In this document: in pieces, positions 1-10,804 of the stretch
How the letters are laid out: each line of letters begins with the position of its first letter
Position numbering within the stretch: position 1 is the stretch's first letter
Assembly (NCBI GenBank): GCA_030035585.1
Contig: CM057474.1
Coordinates: 5,564,001 to 5,628,000, forward strand
DNA from: Dugong dugon
Lineage: Eukaryota > Chordata > Mammalia > Sirenia > Dugongidae
DNA length: 64,000 nt
Direction: 5' to 3'
The notes under the pieces: model-generated
Database searches by the model: none
What the model was told of the DNA's origin: nothing
Seen by the model: only the letters and a program-made list of their open reading frames with translations
Program-made: the position numbers and the translations under genes

Positions 1-1370
1 TCTCCATTAAGATATCATGATTTACCTACACTGTCAACTTTTTTTCCATTTACTGTATCTAACACTTCCGCGTTACACTAAGATTTCATTAAATTACAGT
101 TTTTTATTTCTTTATTACTGAAATATTTATTCCAAAGTCATTTATATGTTTGGTTAACTGATCATCTGTCAAGATGGTTGTACCTTTTATCAGAATAATA
201 ATTCTTACTGAATTAGCTTTTAAAACATTTAATTTTCTTTTCAATCAGATACATTATAATTTTTCTGCATATCATTTTTCCTCTCTAAATGACGAGCCCA
301 TGCTCTTACTTTCTACATCTTTCTCCCATGATTTCTAGAGTAGGATTGGGGTTTGAGGACCTGGCTATCTGATTCGGAAATAAAACTTCTCATCTTTCTA
401 AAGTTAAGAAAATCAGTTGTTGTAATTACCCAGTAAGACAAAGGAAAGAGATTGTACTCATTTCCAGGTTCAAACATAAATCATTGTTGAAAGAAGTGTT
501 TACAGGGTGAAGCAAATGTATCTGATGCTCATTTATGTCATTTTCAAGCAGACAGAAAATCTTTTCCTTTTAATTTCTGAGCAGAGGTTCTTTCTCCCAA
601 ATTAAACTCCACTTTTGGACAGGTGGATCTTTGCCCCTGGAGCACAACTGATCACAATGCATGCTTAATAGAAGGAATAATGTTAGAAACCAACATGCTT
701 ATTACTTTGATCAGATCATCAGTTAAGGTACTCTTAACTGTATTCAGTTTCAGAAACACATCGTCTGACTAATAGAGGTTATTTTCCTTTCTATTATCTG
801 TATGATACAACACGAACTTTGAAGATAGCTTCAAAAAATGTAAATATGACCGTTTTAAGATGCTTTATGAGGAACATCCTCTTCCAGAGAACCTTCATAG
901 ATTACTATAATCCAGTCATAACAATGATATCTGATTATGATCATGTGTTTTATTAAAAATTATTTCTTCCTTTTGCAAGGATAGAGATTAAATTTGATTT
1001 TATACTCTTGCATGTAGCAAAAGTTAGCAATTCTATTTCTTGTTTTTTATTGTTTTCAGTTCCACTTTCAAGACATAACTTTAAATTTAATAAAGGCCTT
1101 TTGCCAATTTAAATTTTTCTCCTAATTCTTAGAATAAAAATGTGTAAACAATATAAGCAAAGAGAGAGAGGGGTGTGTGAATTTTCTACTTATTCTGTGT
1201 TGTTAGAATTAGCTATGATGTTTATTTTAACGTATATGTAACTTTTGCATAGTTGACTGTCTGTTAAATAACAATCATAATTTAAGCAAAAAGACAACCA
1301 TAAATTTTCTAGTCTACTTACATTTTTGTTTAAATCCAAAGGGGGGAAAATAAGTGTCAAATTAGGAAAA
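1..1370. other. Unique AT-rich intergenic DNA
   Basis: No repeat family or coding frame is recognised here. The stretch is AT-rich, with short homopolymer runs and no CpG clusters. Any ancient L1 or L2 pieces are too decayed to call by eye. Confidence 0.6.
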
Positions 1371-1418
1371 TAGTGCGTGTGTGAGTGTGTGTATATATTT
1401 ATGAGGGAGAAAGGTGTG

Positions 1419-1508
1419 GCAGTCTACTTGTGTAAAGACTACAGCCTTGGAAACCCTATGGGGCAGTTCTACTCTGTCCTATAGGGTCACTGTGAGTCCG
1501 AATCGAGT
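1419..1508 (+). mobile_element. AfroSINE, 3' fragment
   Basis: A 5'-truncated copy retaining the 'acagccttggaaaccc' middle, the 'ggggcagttctactctgtcc' core and a decayed 'tcactgtgagtccgaatcga' tail. It follows a short TG-rich simple repeat (1373-1400) and is followed by AT- and GATA/GACA-rich sequence. It keeps the middle segment, so it is of the long type. Confidence 0.85.
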
Positions 1509-1572
1509 ATATACATCTATCATGTGTATAAATATATACATATATAGTGTAATAGATAAACAGACAGACAGA

Positions 1573-2012
1573 TAACTGCCGTCATCTCTGACTCACGGCA
1601 ACTTTATCTACCACCGAATGAAATGCTGCCTGGCCCTGCATCATCCTCATGATTGCCGGTACGTTTCAGTTATCGCTGTTACGCCTATTGCGCCACTTTA
1701 TTTTACCGAGAGTCTCCCTCACCTTCATCGGCCCTCTACTTCACCAAACATGATGTCCTCCTCCAGCGACTGATCCAGCCTTATGATGTCCAAAGCAAGT
1801 GAGTTCTGTTCTAATCCATAAGGTTTTCATTGGCTAATATTTGCAAGTAGATCACCAGGCCTTTCTTCCTAGTCTGTCTTAGTCTGGAAACTCAGCTGAA
1901 ACCTGTCCACCATGGGTGACCCTGCTGGCATTTGATATACCAGTGGCATAGCTTCCAGCATCATAGAAACACCCAAGTCACCACATTATGACAAACTGAC
2001 AGGTGGTAGACA
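1573..2012 (-). mobile_element. Internally deleted RTE (5' UTR joined to 3' end)
   Basis: Read on the - strand, bases 2012 to about 1797 match the 5' UTR of the full-length RTE at 7243-7460. Shared features are 'ctggtggcatagcttccag' type text, the 'acctgtccaccatgggtgac' box and 'aaaccttatgga'. Bases 1794 to 1573 match the RTE 3' end, including 'catcatgtttggtgaagtag' and the RTE/AfroSINE tail. The whole endonuclease-RT coding region is missing between the two parts. The element is about 440 bp and cannot encode proteins, so it must have moved in trans or lost its middle after insertion. A (CA)n run abuts its 5' end at 2010-2037. Confidence 0.75.
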
Positions 2013-2037
2013 CACACACACACACACACACACACAC
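2010..2037. repeat. (CA)n microsatellite
   Basis: An uninterrupted run of about fourteen CA units next to the 5' end of the deleted RTE copy. Confidence 0.95.
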
Positions 2038-2089
2038 TATAGATAAGTATTATTCTTGATCTATAAAGTGCCTTAAAATTAATAAGTAA

Positions 2090-2790
2090 AAAGATAAACA
2101 CACCAACAAAAATGGACAAAGAACATGAACAGATGACTCACAGAACATATAAAATTGACAACAAAATAAATGAGACAATATTTAATGTGCTAGTATATGA
2201 TAAATGGCAGTCAAATAAAATAGACCTACTAGATCTGAAACGTTTGTTTTCATTTATCATTTAATGACAATAACCAGCAAAACTGGTTAAGACAATCAGC
2301 ACTCATACCAATGGTGAGTATGCAAACTTGTATAAACTTGGGGAAGAAAAACTGCCGTTTTACAAAAAAAATTTTTAAGTTTTTAAATATGCTTTATAAA
2401 ACAATTTTTATGTTTAGTAGTTTATCATTAAAATATAATTAGGGCTATTTGCAAAGTTTTAACCACAAGGATGTCCTTAAAGGATTGGAAGCATTTTAAA
2501 TATCCTGAGTGGAGATTGGTTAAATACATTATTATGCATCTAATCTACAGCTAATAAAATGGTACAACAGAAGAACATGTAACATTATGCAAAGATGCTC
2601 ATAATATAAAATTTAAAAATGATATTACATCATCTAATTTTTTGTAACGAAAATTCTGTCTCTACCTACACTCACACACACACATCGGTCAGAACTTACA
2701 CCTAAAATGCTAATAGTAATAACAATATTAACAGTGATTATAAAACAGTGATACTAACTTCCTTTTGCTCATTTATATTTTCTGAATTTT
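2090..2790 (+). mobile_element. L1 3' fragment (ancient L1M type)
   Basis: The text matches the end of L1 ORF2 and its 3' UTR in order: 'aatggacaaagaacatgaac', then 'ttggttaaatacattattatg' like the closing ORF2 region, then an A-rich UTR. It is heavily decayed, with no open frame. Subfamily and ends are uncertain. Confidence 0.6.
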
Positions 2791-2814
2791 CTATATTATC
2801 TATCTATATAATAG

Positions 2815-2983
2815 GAGCCCTTGTGGTGCAGTGATTAAGAGCTCAGCTGCTAACCAAAATGTCAGCTCTTGGAATCCACCAGCCCCTCCTTGGAAAACCT
2901 ATGGGGCAGTTCTAGTCTGTTCTACAGGGTCATGATGGGTCAGAATCGAATCCACGACAACGGGTTTGGTGTTTTTGGTTTTA
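2815..2983 (+). mobile_element. AfroSINE (short, deletion-bearing type)
   Basis: Full-length head to tail, 'ggagcccttgtggtgcagtg' to 'cgacaacgggtttgg', followed by a T/G-rich tail. The middle runs from 'ccctccttgg' straight into 'aaaacctatgg', so it lacks the 45-50 bp middle segment. 'ATAATA' flanks both ends as a possible target duplication. Confidence 0.9.
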
Positions 2984-3300
2984 CATAATAGGATAATACT
3001 ATGAGACATCAAAATAAAATGCTTCCCTCAAAAACTTTTTTGTCCCAATCACTTACCCCACCATTTAGACTACATCAGTGACTTTCAACACAGACTAACT
3101 TCAGAGGGACAGAAAATGTAGGTTAGAAAAATCCAGTGAGTTAACATTCTGAATGTACTTTTAAAAATTGATGGCAGAAACAATAAAGCAAAGCCTTCTT
3201 TTTCAAGAGCCAGGCTTTGCTGAGAAAGAAAAACAAAACACCAAAAATCAGAAAATGTATTTCCAAAGGCTAAAGCCTAGAGGATTCGTTTATTAGATTC
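2984..3300. other. Unique intergenic DNA
   Basis: No recognisable repeat or gene; AT-rich. Confidence 0.5.
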
Positions 3301-3693
3301 TGTTATAGATTAAATTATGTCCCGCCCAAAAGATATGTTGAAATCCTAATCCCTGTATCTGTGACCCTGTTTGGAAATACAGTTTTCTTTTGTTGAATTA
3401 ATGAGGTCGTACCAGAGTAAGGTGGGTCCAAAACCTAATCCCTTCTGAGTGGAGTCTTACAAAAAGAGGAGAGTAGATACATACCCTCAGGGGGAAGGAA
3501 CTATGTGAGGAACTCTCTACAGCCCAAGGAATGCCAAGAAACACCTGGGGTACCAACCAGGGAGGACACTCCCCCAGAGCTGATGTCCTGATTTGAATTT
3601 TTAGCCTCCAAAACTGTGAGACAGTAAATGTCTGTTCTTTAAAGTCACCCACTTTGTGGTATTTTCTTTTGGCAGTATTAGGTGAATGAGATA
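3301..3693 (+). mobile_element. ERVL-MaLR-like solo LTR
   Basis: It begins 'tgttatagattaaattatgtc' and carries the MaLR-type body: '...ttggaaatac', 'taatgaggtcgtacc', 'gcctccaaaactgtgagaca' and 'cactttgtggtattttc'. It ends near 'gtgaatgagata'. Flanks GATTC and GATTT resemble a decayed 5-bp target duplication. No internal region follows, so this is a solo LTR. Confidence 0.75.
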
Positions 3694-3714
3694 GATTTAT
3701 TTTAAAACGGTCCT

Positions 3715-4225
3715 AATTCTTTATTCTCTCTGCATGAACCTTTGCAGCTTCTCCCATCAAGAGGTGGAGTCTCTTTTTAACTCTCTGATTTGGACCAGCC
3801 TTGTGATCTGCTTTGGCCAACAGAATGCAGTAGAAATGGCAACCTGCGAATTCTGAGCCCATGTCTCAAGAGGCCGTGGGCATTTCTCATCTCTCAGGCT
3901 TCTGGCATGAGACCAAGCCAGGTAGCCTCCAAGAGGATGAGAGACTACAGAGAGCAGAGTCAAATCATCATGACCAAGAGGGTTGAGGCCATCCTGGACA
4001 ATCTAGCCTTCAGTTGACCCACCAGTTTCTCAGAGATATAAGAGCAAGCTCAGACAAGATCAGTCAAGCCAAGCCCTGATGAACAGACCTATGCAATAGA
4101 TGATAATAAGCACAAGAGACTCCATAATAAACATCTATAATAGACTCATAATAAAAAATGAATGTGTTTTATTTTGTGCCACTGAAGTTTTGTGCTTGTT
4201 TGTTATGTTGCATTATATTAGACAT
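3715..4225 (+). mobile_element. MLT1-type MaLR LTR relic
   Basis: The text resembles mammalian MLT1 LTRs: 'tttggccaacagaatgcag', 'gtctcaagaggcc', then 'ttgaggccatcctgga' and the closing 'gccactgaagttttgtgctt' with 'tttgttatgttgca'. It lies directly after another MaLR LTR in the same orientation. Two small opposing open frames here are chance. Confidence 0.65.
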
Positions 4226-4229
4226 AGTT

Positions 4230-4710
4230 AACAATGCAAATTTAGAGATCCAATTTATAATATAAACTGCAGAATAGGAAGAACATAAGGATGCTGGCAG
4301 ATGAGTTTTCACAGCATTGGGATTATCACATGGTAGTAGGAACATCTCAGAAGACCTAATCAGACTTTAAATGCTGTGTGTACTAGGGGATGGCCAAGAC
4401 TAAAGAAATTAAATGAAAAACTCCAGATATGTTTAAGATAGGAACCAAGAACTGCAGATACTTATACCTTAATCCCTAGAGAATGGCCCAGCCAGACTAA
4501 AAGTATCTGAGAAGCCTCTCACCCATCATGGTGCTTGCATGGCAGAGTAGCTATGTCTGCCATTGAGCAGCCTACACACCCCAGACTAGTGCAGAAGAGC
4601 ATCCCAAGCGTCCTCACTGTCCACTAAGAGGGACAGTGACATAGCCGAGATGGTGAGATGGAACCCAAAGGAGCCTGGAACGTGGCTCTCGTTACCAAGG
4701 CTGTGCTAGT
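4230..4710. other. Unique intergenic DNA
   Basis: No family or gene recognised. Confidence 0.5.
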
Positions 4711-4714
4711 TAGG

Positions 4715-5120
4715 ACCGCCTAGGTTATGCTGAGTGACAACCCCCAAAGCACTGTGGCTTCAAAGGTAAAATTTAACCCTCATTCACACTCCGTGTTCAT
4801 CACAGTTGGAAGAGGGCGTAGGGCAGGGGGCTCGTTCATTGTAGTTACTCCATAAACTAGGATGATGTTGGCTCCATGATGTCGTGACTCCCCCTCAACA
4901 CGTGCCTGTAAGATTTCTGAGTCAGGGCAGGAGAACATGGATGGTCAACACCAGCCATTGAACGTTTCCACCCAGAAAACACACACACACCATTTCCCCT
5001 TTTATTGGTTTGAGTTTGGAGCAGATGAAAAAGAAAGCCGAGAAAACGTGGCCACAGAAAGTTGGAATCAGAATATTTGGAAATAGATATGCAATGTACC
5101 TTGGCAAGCCGGGTTGGGAA
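4715..5120 (-). mobile_element. Probable ancient LTR relic, antisense
   Basis: The phrase 'aggttatgctgagtgacaac' and 'gtggcttcaaaggtaaaattt' followed by a gene-like, GC-richer body is the usual antisense look of old mammalian LTR/MaLR copies. Later homology is weak, so both family and ends are uncertain. Confidence 0.4.
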
Positions 5121-5124
5121 GGTC

Positions 5125-5865
5125 CGGGTTCCCTGGGACCGGAAGCTACTATAAATTCAAGCGCCTTCTTTAAAGAAAAAAAAAAAATATATATATACAA
5201 TACTCTATTTTAGGTGATCAGGTAGAAAAAATAAAATTGCCACATAGAAGCAGAGACTTTGAAATAAACCTAGAGTCCCCACTACACTGAACTGTGAAGA
5301 AGGCATGAGGCGAGAATCATGGGATCCCTTTTGAAGCCATTATCTGGTCTCAGTTACCACAAGGTATAAACAGCTGCCTTTTGAAGGTAACTATTTATAG
5401 CTCAGGGCCTTCTGTTCACTTAAGAATGAATGCTTTCACTTGGAGCTTTAAAAGCTGTGCTTTCCAACCTTTTTTCGTAGCATGCAAGATGAAAATGGTA
5501 GCATTTATACAGAACAGTGAAGTACCCTGGAGAAGTCTGAGACTTGGAAAAGAATTGACTATAGTCTATGTAGTATAATTATGAGATAAACAAAATCAAG
5601 GGGTTGGAAAAGTTATTAAATATTAAATGTGTATGATTCCAAAAGCTATTTTCACAAGTTTTAATGAGAAACTTGAATTTTCATCCACAAACAACTTTTT
5701 TTTTAAATATCAGGTTTTTATGCTTGAATTGGTCACATAAACAGTGCTTGATGAAGAATTTTTAATGAGGAGCTTTTAAAATGCCTGATAGTCACCATCA
5801 ATGACAAGCATTGTCTGCACAAATAGATGACAAAAATTTTTAAACCATTTTTTACAACCATTGAA
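5125..5865. other. Unique AT-rich DNA
   Basis: No repeat family or gene is recognised. A short (TA)n/(A)n run lies at 5176-5200. Confidence 0.5.
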
Positions 5866-5869
5866 AATG

Positions 5870-6074
5870 CTACTGGTTGCTGTCAAGTTCATTCCGACAT
5901 ATGGCGATCTGATGTGTTTCAGAATAGAACTGTGCTCCATAGGTTTTCAATGGCTGTGAATTTTGGAAATAGATTGCCAGGCTTTTCTTCTGAGGCACCT
6001 CTGGGTGGATTTGAACTGCTAAACTTTTGGTTAGGAGCCAAGAGGTTAAATGTTTGTGCCACACAGGGACTCCT
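5870..6074 (-). mobile_element. AfroSINE (long type)
   Basis: Full-length and antisense. The tail 'ctgtcaagttcattccgac' comes first, then the core 'ataggttttcaatggctgtg', the middle 'agattgccaggcttttcttc' and the head 'gtgccacacagggactcc'. The middle segment is present. Confidence 0.9.
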
Positions 6075-6079
6075 TTAAA

Positions 6080-6640
6080 ACAATACTATGGTTAAAATTA
6101 TATTTATAAAATTTAATATTTTTCTTTAAAAAAAATTATAAATGTAATTTGTCCTGTGAACATATAAAAAAAGTCCAGTCGAGCTGAACTCTTCATATTA
6201 AATATTTTAGAACAAAGATGAAACCATAAATTACATAAGCCCTTGCATTTTTAAGTCAGTGACTATGAAGCTAGCTTGGGCACCTCTAAAAGACCACATA
6301 AGCCACAAACAAGCATCAGAGACCTAAGAAAATGGAGACGCCAGTGCCTGCCGGGAGCCCCTGTTCTGCCTTCCCACCCTATCTTTCAGCCCCATCCACC
6401 CAGAATGGCCACACTTTGGGCTTCCTGCTTGCTCTTCCCTCAGCTCCACAGGCCCCATCTCCTCAGGAAGTGGCATTCCCTTCATCCGTCTGCTGAGACA
6501 ATTGACCCATGATGATGCAGCACCAAGGGCTGGGAGTCCTACAACAATTACCAAACACAAGTTCCTTGGGAAACATCCGACTCTGCTCCAGTCAGGCGGC
6601 ATGTGCCAGCCACAGACAAGTTTGCTGGGGCTAGAGGCAG
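6080..6640. other. Unique DNA with a GC-richer patch
   Basis: Bases 6330-6620 are clearly GC-richer than the surroundings and hold two overlapping opposing open frames of 78 and 92 codons. Neither resembles a known protein. No splice structure or promoter can be argued. Confidence 0.4.
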
Positions 6641-6644
6641 CTAG

Positions 6645-6858
6645 AGAGTCCCTGGGTGGTGCAGATGGTTAAATGGGCTACTAATCAAAAGGTTGATGGC
6701 TCGAATATACCTCAAGGTGCCTCTGAAGAAAGGCCTAGCGATCTGCTTCCAAAAGGTCACAGCCTTAAAAATCCTATGGAGCAGTTCTACTCTGCACACA
6801 TAGAATCGCCATGAGTCAGAATCAACTGGATGGAAACTGGTTTAGGCTTTTTTGGTTA
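6645..6858 (+). mobile_element. AfroSINE (long type)
   Basis: Head 'gagtccctgggtggtgcaga', middle 'aggcctagcgatctgcttcc', core 'ggagcagttctactctgcac' and tail 'cgccatgagtcagaatcaac', ending in 'ggtttaggcttttttgg'. It belongs to the 'gagtccctgggtggtgca' head variant seen again at 12388, 62572 and 63890. Confidence 0.92.
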
Positions 6859-7670
6859 GTGGCAGCAGCCTGGGAGCCCCTGAGCTTGGCCCTGCTACCT
6901 TGGAAGCACCTGACTGAGAATATCTGAAGTGACTTACTGTTATACTTTGTAAAAAAATGGTTACCATGAGAATATTCATAAACACATGAAAAGTCAATCA
7001 TGCGTCTTCTTCCTAGAAGCCTCTGACAATAAAGGTAATTATTGACTTGGTATGTGTGGTGTGCCTTTCTCTACCAAAAATGTATGCCAAACACAAACGA
7101 AGTATGAAACATGAAATACAGCTAAGGAATTCACTTGGAATACACATTTTAAATTGATATTCCTTCTAAAATCTAAAGTAGATTTTCCCCCCATTTGGTT
7201 TCAAAAAAACTAATGAATATTTTAAAACACTACGCTCAGCACCCACCACGTCTGTCACTTTGTCGTACTGTGGTGGCTTGCGTGTTGCTGTGATACTGGA
7301 AGCTTTGCCACCTTGCCACCAGTATTTCAAATACCAGCAGGTCACCCTTGGTGGACAGGTTTCAGCAGAGCTTCCAGACTAGGATGGATAGGAAGGAGGT
7401 CTGACAATCTACTTCTAAAAAAATTGGTCAGTGAAAATCTTATGAATAGCAGTGGAAAATTATGTGATATGGTGCCAGAAGATGAGCCCCTCAGGTTGGA
7501 AGGCACTCAAAATATGACTGGGGAAGAGCTGCTTCCTCAAAGTAGTCAACCTTAATGACATGGATGGAGTCAAGCTTTTGGGACCTTCATTTACTGATGT
7601 GGCATGACCAAAAATAAGAAGCAACAGCTGGAAATATCCATTAATAACAGAAGCGTGAAATGTATGAAGT

Positions 7671-8405
7671 ATGAATCTAGGAAAATTGGAAGTCATCAAA
7701 AATGAAATGGAATGCATAAAGATTGATATTCTAAGAGTTAGTGAGTTGAAATGGACTGGTATTGGCCATTTTGAATCAGAAAATCATGTGGTCTACTATG
7801 CCAGGAATGACAACTTGAAGATGAATGGCATTGCGTTCATCATCAAAAAGAACATTTCAAGATCTATCGTGAAGTACCACACTGTCACTAATAGGATAAT
7901 ATCCACACACCTGCAAGGAAGACCAGTTGATATGACTACTATTCACATTTTTCAAATTTACACACCAACCATTAATGCCAAAGATGAAGAAATGGAAGAA
8001 TTTTACCAATTTCAGCAGTTTGAAATTGATCAAACATGCAATCAAGAAGCATTAATAATTACTGGTGATTGGACTGTAGTTGGAAACAAGGAGGAAGGAT
8101 CAGGAGTTGGAAAATATGGCCTTGGTGATAGAAAAGACTCCAGAGATCATATGATAGAATTTTGCAAGACCAACAACTTATTCATTGCAAATACCTTTTT
8201 TCAACAACATAAATGGCAACTATACACATGGACCTCACCAGATGGAAAACACAGGAATCAAATCAACTACATATGTAGAAAGAGATTGTGGAAAAGCTCA
8301 ATATCATCAGTCAGAACACGGCCAGGAGGCTACTGTGGAACAGACCACTGCTTGCTCACAAACAAGTTCAAGTTGAAGCTGAAGAAAATTAAAACAAATC
8401 CATGA
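7671..8405 (+). pseudogene. RTE endonuclease domain remnant
   Basis: A 244-residue open stretch covers the APE-like endonuclease/phosphatase domain that nicks target DNA. Recognisable motifs include 'ELKWTGIGHFESENH' near residues 25-39 and 'ITGDW' at residues 130-134. 'LYTWTSPDGKHRNQI' lies around residues 184-198, and the active-site 'TDH' is at 224-226. Position 135 after 'GDW' is Thr where the family has the catalytic Asn, and 'NQIN' replaces the usual 'NQID'. Both changes would weaken or abolish cleavage. The real family start may lie slightly upstream. Confidence 0.88.
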
Positions 8406-8504
8406 GAGCTAATATACAACCTTGAGTATATCCCACCTGAAATTAGAGATCATCTCAAGAACAGAGGTGATGTATTGAACATCAATGACTGAAGACCAGA
8501 TGAG

Positions 8505-8717
8505 TTGTGGGAAGACATCCAGAACATCATACATGAAAAAAGCAAAAGGTCATTAAAAAGACAGGAAAGAAAGAAAAGACTAAAACGGATGTCAGAAGAG
8601 ACTTTGAAATTTGCTCTTGAACATCAAGTAACTAAAGTGAATGGAGGAAATGATGAAATAAACAAACTGAATAGAAGATTTCAAAGGGCTGCTGGAGAAG
8701 ACAAAGTAGTACAATGA
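8505..8717 (+). pseudogene. RTE linker between endonuclease and RT
   Basis: A 70-residue open stretch, rich in Lys, Arg and Glu. It contains 'KRSLKRQERKKRLKRM' and 'LNRRFQRAAGEDK', as expected for the basic linker of RTE polyproteins. It is separated from the endonuclease by a stop at 8403-8405 and from the RT by a stop at 8715-8717. Both stops are lesions in what should be one ORF. Confidence 0.8.
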
Positions 8718-8718
8718 A

Positions 8719-9204
8719 ATGTGCAAAGACCTGGAGTTAGAAAACCAAAAGGGAAGAACATGCTCAGCATTTCTCAAGCTGAAAGAACTGAAGAAAAAAT
8801 TCAAGCCTCGAGTTGCAATATTGAAGGATTCTATGGGCAAAATATTGAATGGCACAGGAAGCATCAAAAGTAGATGGAAAGAATACACAGAGTCACTGTA
8901 CCAAAAAGAATTGGTTGATGTTCAACGATTTCAGGAGGTTGTATATTATCAAGAACCAATGGTACCGAGGGAAGAAGTCTACGCTGCACTGAAGGCATTG
9001 GTGAAAAACAAGGCTCCAGGAATTGACGGAATACCAACTGAGGTATTGCAACAAATATACGCAGTGCTGGAGGTGCTCATTTGTCTATGCCAAGAAATTT
9101 GGAAGACAGCTACCTGGCCAACAGACTGGAAGAGATCCATATCTGTGCCCATTCTAAAGAAAGGTGATCCACCAAAAGCAGAAATTATTGAACAATATCA
9201 TTAA
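8719..9204 (+). pseudogene. RTE reverse transcriptase, N-terminal part
   Basis: A 161-residue open stretch containing the RT entry motif 'LVKNKAPGIDGIPTEVL' (conserved PG-DGIP) and 'WPTDWKRSISVPILKKGDP' (conserved W-K-PI-KKGD). It ends at a stop just after 'EIIEQYH', where the family normally continues to 'ISLIS'. Motif A of the palm survives further on in another frame at about 9390-9430 as 'FIDYVKAFDCVDH'. Confidence 0.9.
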
Positions 9205-9684
9205 TATCATACACAAGTAAAATTTTGCTGAAGATAATTCAAAATTGACTGCAGCAGTACATCCACATGGAACTGCCAGAAGTTCAAGCCAGAGTCAGAA
9301 GAGGATGTGGAAGGAGGTATATCATAACTGATGTCAGATGAATCTTGGCTGAAAGCAGAGAATACGAGAAAGATGTTTACCTGTGTTTTATTGACTATGT
9401 GAAGGCATTCGACTGTGTGGATCATAACAAATTATGGATAACATGTGAAGAATGGAAACTCCAGGACACTTAATTGTGCTCGTGAGGAACGTGTACGTAG
9501 ACCAAGAGGCAGGCATTGGAACAGAGCAAAGGGATACTCATGGTTTAAAATCAAGAAAGGTGTGCATTAGGGTTGCATCATTTCACCATACTTATGCAGT
9601 CTTTATGCTGAACAGATAATCTGAGAAACTGGACTATATGAAGAAGAATGTGGCATCAGGATTGGAGGAAGACTGATTAACAAC

Positions 9685-10020
9685 TTGCAACATGCAGATG
9701 ACACAATCTTGCTTGCTGAAAGTGAAGAGGACTTGAAGCACTTACTGATAAAGATCAAAGACTACAGCCTTCAGTATGGATTACACCTCAACATAAAGAA
9801 AATAAAAATCCTCACAACTGGACCAATCAGTAACATCATGATAAATGGAGAAAAGATCGAGATTGTCAAGGACTTCATTTTACTTGGATCCATGATCAAT
9901 GCCCATGGAAGCGACAGTGAGAAAATCAAACAATGTATTGCATTGGGAAAATCTGCTGCAAAAGACCTCTTTAAAGTGTTCAAAACCAAAGATGTCACTT
10001 TGAGGACTAAGGTGCTCTGA
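9685..10020 (+). pseudogene. RTE reverse transcriptase, palm motif C and thumb
   Basis: A 111-residue open stretch with 'HADDTILLAESEEDL'. This is palm motif C; both catalytic Asp are kept, but the preceding Tyr/Phe is His. 'YGLHLNIKKIKIL' and 'FILLGSMI' (motif D/E region) follow, then 'ALGKSAAKDLFKV'. The C-terminal domain 'LNIPWT' type text continues at 10100-10250 in shifted frames. Confidence 0.9.
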
Positions 10021-10545
10021 CACAAGCCGTGATATTTCCAATCACCTCATATGCATGCAAAAGCTGGACCAGGAATAAGGAAGACTGAAGAAGAATTGGT
10101 GTCTTTGAACTACGGTGTTGACGAAGAATATTGAATATACCATGAACTGTCAGAACAAATAAGTCTGTCTTGGAAGAAATACAGCCAGAGTGCTCCTTGG
10201 AAGCATACTTTGGACATGTAATCAGGAGGGACTAGTCTCTGGAGAAGGACATCGTGTTTGGTAAAGAACAGGGTCAGGAAAAAGAGGAAGACCCTCGATG
10301 AGATCGATTGACACAATGCCTGCAACAATGGGCTCAAACATAACAACGATTGTGAGGATGGTACAGGACTGGGCAGTGTTTAGTTCTGTTGGACATAGGG
10401 TCACTACGAGTTGGAAAATACTGGATGGAACCTAACAACAACAACAATACTAGGCACTGTGAGTATGATGAATGAAAAATGGAAATATATGGTTCTTTCA
10501 AATATTTGATTCTCCACAAAGTCAGGAAAGAAAACAAAGGTAAAT

Positions 10546-10580
10546 AGAAGAGTTGTTGCTAGCTGCCTTTGAGTGGGTCC
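10546..10580 (-). mobile_element. AfroSINE/RTE tail tip fragment
   Basis: 'gttgttgctagctgcctttg' followed by 'agtgggtcc' looks like a second, very short antisense SINE/RTE tail just outside the next SINE. The call rests on about 30 bases. Confidence 0.4.
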
Positions 10581-10593
10581 AAACAGAAAAGTA

Positions 10594-10804
10594 GTTGTTG
10601 TTGTTAATTGCCAGTTGAGTCGATTCCAACTCACAGCAACCCCATGTGTTTCAGAGTAGAACTACTTTCCATGGGTTTTCAAGGCTGTGACCTTTCAGAA
10701 GCAGATTCCCACAACTGTCTTCTGAGGCTCTTCTGGGTGGGTTCCAACTGCCAGCCTTTTGGCTGGTAGTTGAGCTCTTGACCATTTGCATCACCCAGGG
10801 ACTC
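10594..10804 (-). mobile_element. AfroSINE (long type)
   Basis: Full-length and antisense: 'gttgttgttaattgccagtt' tail, 'catgggttttcaaggctgtg' core and 'tgcatcacccagggactc' head. 'AGAAAAGTA' occurs directly before the tail and again just after the head, a plausible target duplication. Confidence 0.92.

Larger units (their letters stand above)
7243..10440 (+). mobile_element. Near full-length RTE LINE (RTE1_LA-like)
   Basis: About 3.2 kb, the expected length of an RTE clade LINE. In order it has a non-coding 5' UTR (7243-7670), an APE-type endonuclease (7671-8405), a basic linker (8505-8717), a reverse transcriptase (8719 to about 10020) and a C-terminal tail, ending in 'cctaacaacaacaacaa'. 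RTE elements use one ORF, nick DNA with the endonuclease and reverse-transcribe their RNA in place. Here the frame is broken at several points, so the copy is dead. It is the reference used to interpret the other RTE pieces in this window. A clear target duplication was not found. The 3' tip resembles the AfroSINE tail, which fits AfroSINE mobilisation by RTE. Confidence 0.92.

Noticed and set aside
7243-7260. Target duplication for the full-length RTE
   Set aside because: Only a weak likeness between 'actacgc' at about 7229-7235 and 'actaggc' at about 10447-10453 was seen. It is too short and mismatched to report as a feature.
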